The position numbers and the translations under genes were made by a program. Shown here one piece after another: positions 62,838-64,000 of a stretch of DNA of 64,000 nucleotides. The notes under the pieces are model-generated. The model saw only the letters and a list, made by a program, of their open reading frames with translations, did not search any database and had not been told where the DNA came from. Within the stretch, counting starts at the first letter, position 1. Each line of letters opens with the position of its first letter. Origin of the DNA: Ptychodera flava (Eukaryota > Hemichordata > Enteropneusta > Ptychoderidae); the NCBI RefSeq assembly GCF_041260155.1, contig NC_091936.1:44490930-44554929 (forward strand), given 5' to 3'.

Positions 62838-63527
62838 ACACGATTGGAACTAATTTGGGAAAATTGGATGAGAGTAATTATTAGAAAAATCTGACGAAAT
62901 CGAAATTTTTACAGCCTAAATTTTATAAAATGATAGAAAAGTTCAAAATTTGAAAAATTGTTCTCATCGAACAAAACAACGAAAACACAACGATTATTGC
63001 ATACCTGTTTCATCGGATTCATTTTCATGAAAAAAAGTTCATTTTTGTGTAAATGTACCAAAGAAATGAGACAAAATGCTTAAGATTTCTCTAATTGACG
63101 ACGTTTGAGTCAGGGCACTTTTGAAATGCCCCTGACTTTTTTGTGAATTTAAGGCTTCATAAACAATAAATTGAGTCAGGGCACATTTTAAATGACCCTG
63201 ACTGACTTAACTGTAAATCAATCGAAAAGCTTCATTTTGGTCGAGGAAAAGTGACAAACTGAGATTATTACTAGTGTTTCAGTAATGAAGAAACTACAGA
63301 CAAGCTCACATATTTTCATTCAAATATAAATATTGTTCATATGTTTTGAACAATATTGCATTATATACTATCATGCACTGATTCTTACCCATAATATTTC
63401 AACAGCATCGTAAATTTTGAATAAAATTTTAAGATGGTAAGCAAATACGGTGTAATATTAGACAAATTTCTAAAATTCTTCAGAAATTTTGCCAATCCAA
63501 TTATCCCAATTTAGTTCCAATCGTGTT
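62838..63527. mobile_element. Inverted-repeat element containing paired hairpins
   Basis: AACACGATTGGAACTAATTT (from 62838) and its complement (about 63500-63526) are terminal inverted repeats of about 32 bp. The interior contains two hairpins, 63111-63140 and 63175-63205. Confidence 0.68.
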
Positions 63528-64000
63528 TTTTATCCTTACCAAGTCAACCGTAAATGGAAATTGGAACTTTCTCTATCTCTATTTATTTGACCAACCTATC
63601 ATGACAAACTATTATGAGCAATTTCTTTTAGATAATATACAGAGCACAATATATGACGGTTCAGAATATGTCAAAGTTGGGATTCAGGAAAGTTGCCTAT
63701 TACATGTTGTAATCCTCCAAGATGGTAAGCATTTTACTATGAACTGTCAAAAAAGTTGAACTTTCTAATAATTCTACGCTAAAATTATTTTGACTTTGTT
63801 GATTTCCTAATTAATTCAATTATTTAAAATTATATTAATTATTTTCTTTCTGAGTGGATTGATAGGGTTTGTACAGTACAAGAGTGTGATACAATGTGAG
63901 TCAAATTCAGTTAAAATATCAATTACCGTCTAACATTGCATCATTCCTATAAATAGCACCTCAGCCTGGAACAGCACAATCATAATCTGCTCATTCACAC

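Overview
The window is a repeat-rich, AT-rich stretch of an animal nuclear genome. Introns with GT..AG borders, many LINE, Penelope-like and short inverted-repeat elements, a class C GPCR and a glycosyltransferase-like/ankyrin gene point to an invertebrate metazoan. A marine deuterostome (hemichordate, echinoderm or cephalochordate) is my best guess, but it is an inference and not shown by any single sequence.

Layout. (1) About 1.4-28.6 kb, minus strand: a GABA-B-receptor-like class C GPCR in at least 13 confident exons (signal peptide, Venus-flytrap domain, seven transmembrane segments). One Venus-flytrap exon was not found, one is doubtful, and the cytoplasmic tail probably lies beyond or near the left edge. 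Its introns hold two LINE copies (about 18.9-20.4 kb plus strand, 21.8-24.9 kb minus strand), several terminal-inverted-repeat (TIR) elements, long (TA)n arrays and fold-back palindromes. (2) 28.6-31.8 kb: intergenic, with one inverted-repeat element. (3) 31.8-41.4 kb, plus strand: a five-exon gene of unknown family; the exon phases agree throughout and the joined frame is 1206 nt (401 aa). (4) 41.4-46.2 kb: intergenic, with a Helentron/'pearl'-like element, nested MITEs and an orphan cluster of promoter-type motifs at 44.3-44.6 kb. (5) 46.28-57.2 kb, plus strand: a gene joining a GT-B glycosyltransferase-like domain, apparently lacking the catalytic glutamates, to a run of one-repeat-per-exon ankyrin repeats. 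(6) 57.2-64 kb: no convincing host gene; LINE and Penelope-like remnants, a tandem-core repeat and an inverted-repeat element with paired hairpins.

The three host genes do not form an obvious pathway. The receptor would sense a small extracellular ligand at the plasma membrane. The GT-like/ankyrin protein resembles, from memory, invertebrate multidomain proteins suspected of roles in innate recognition. The 401-aa gene is unassigned. Gene models were built by eye from splice consensus, reading phase and family resemblance; no search was run.
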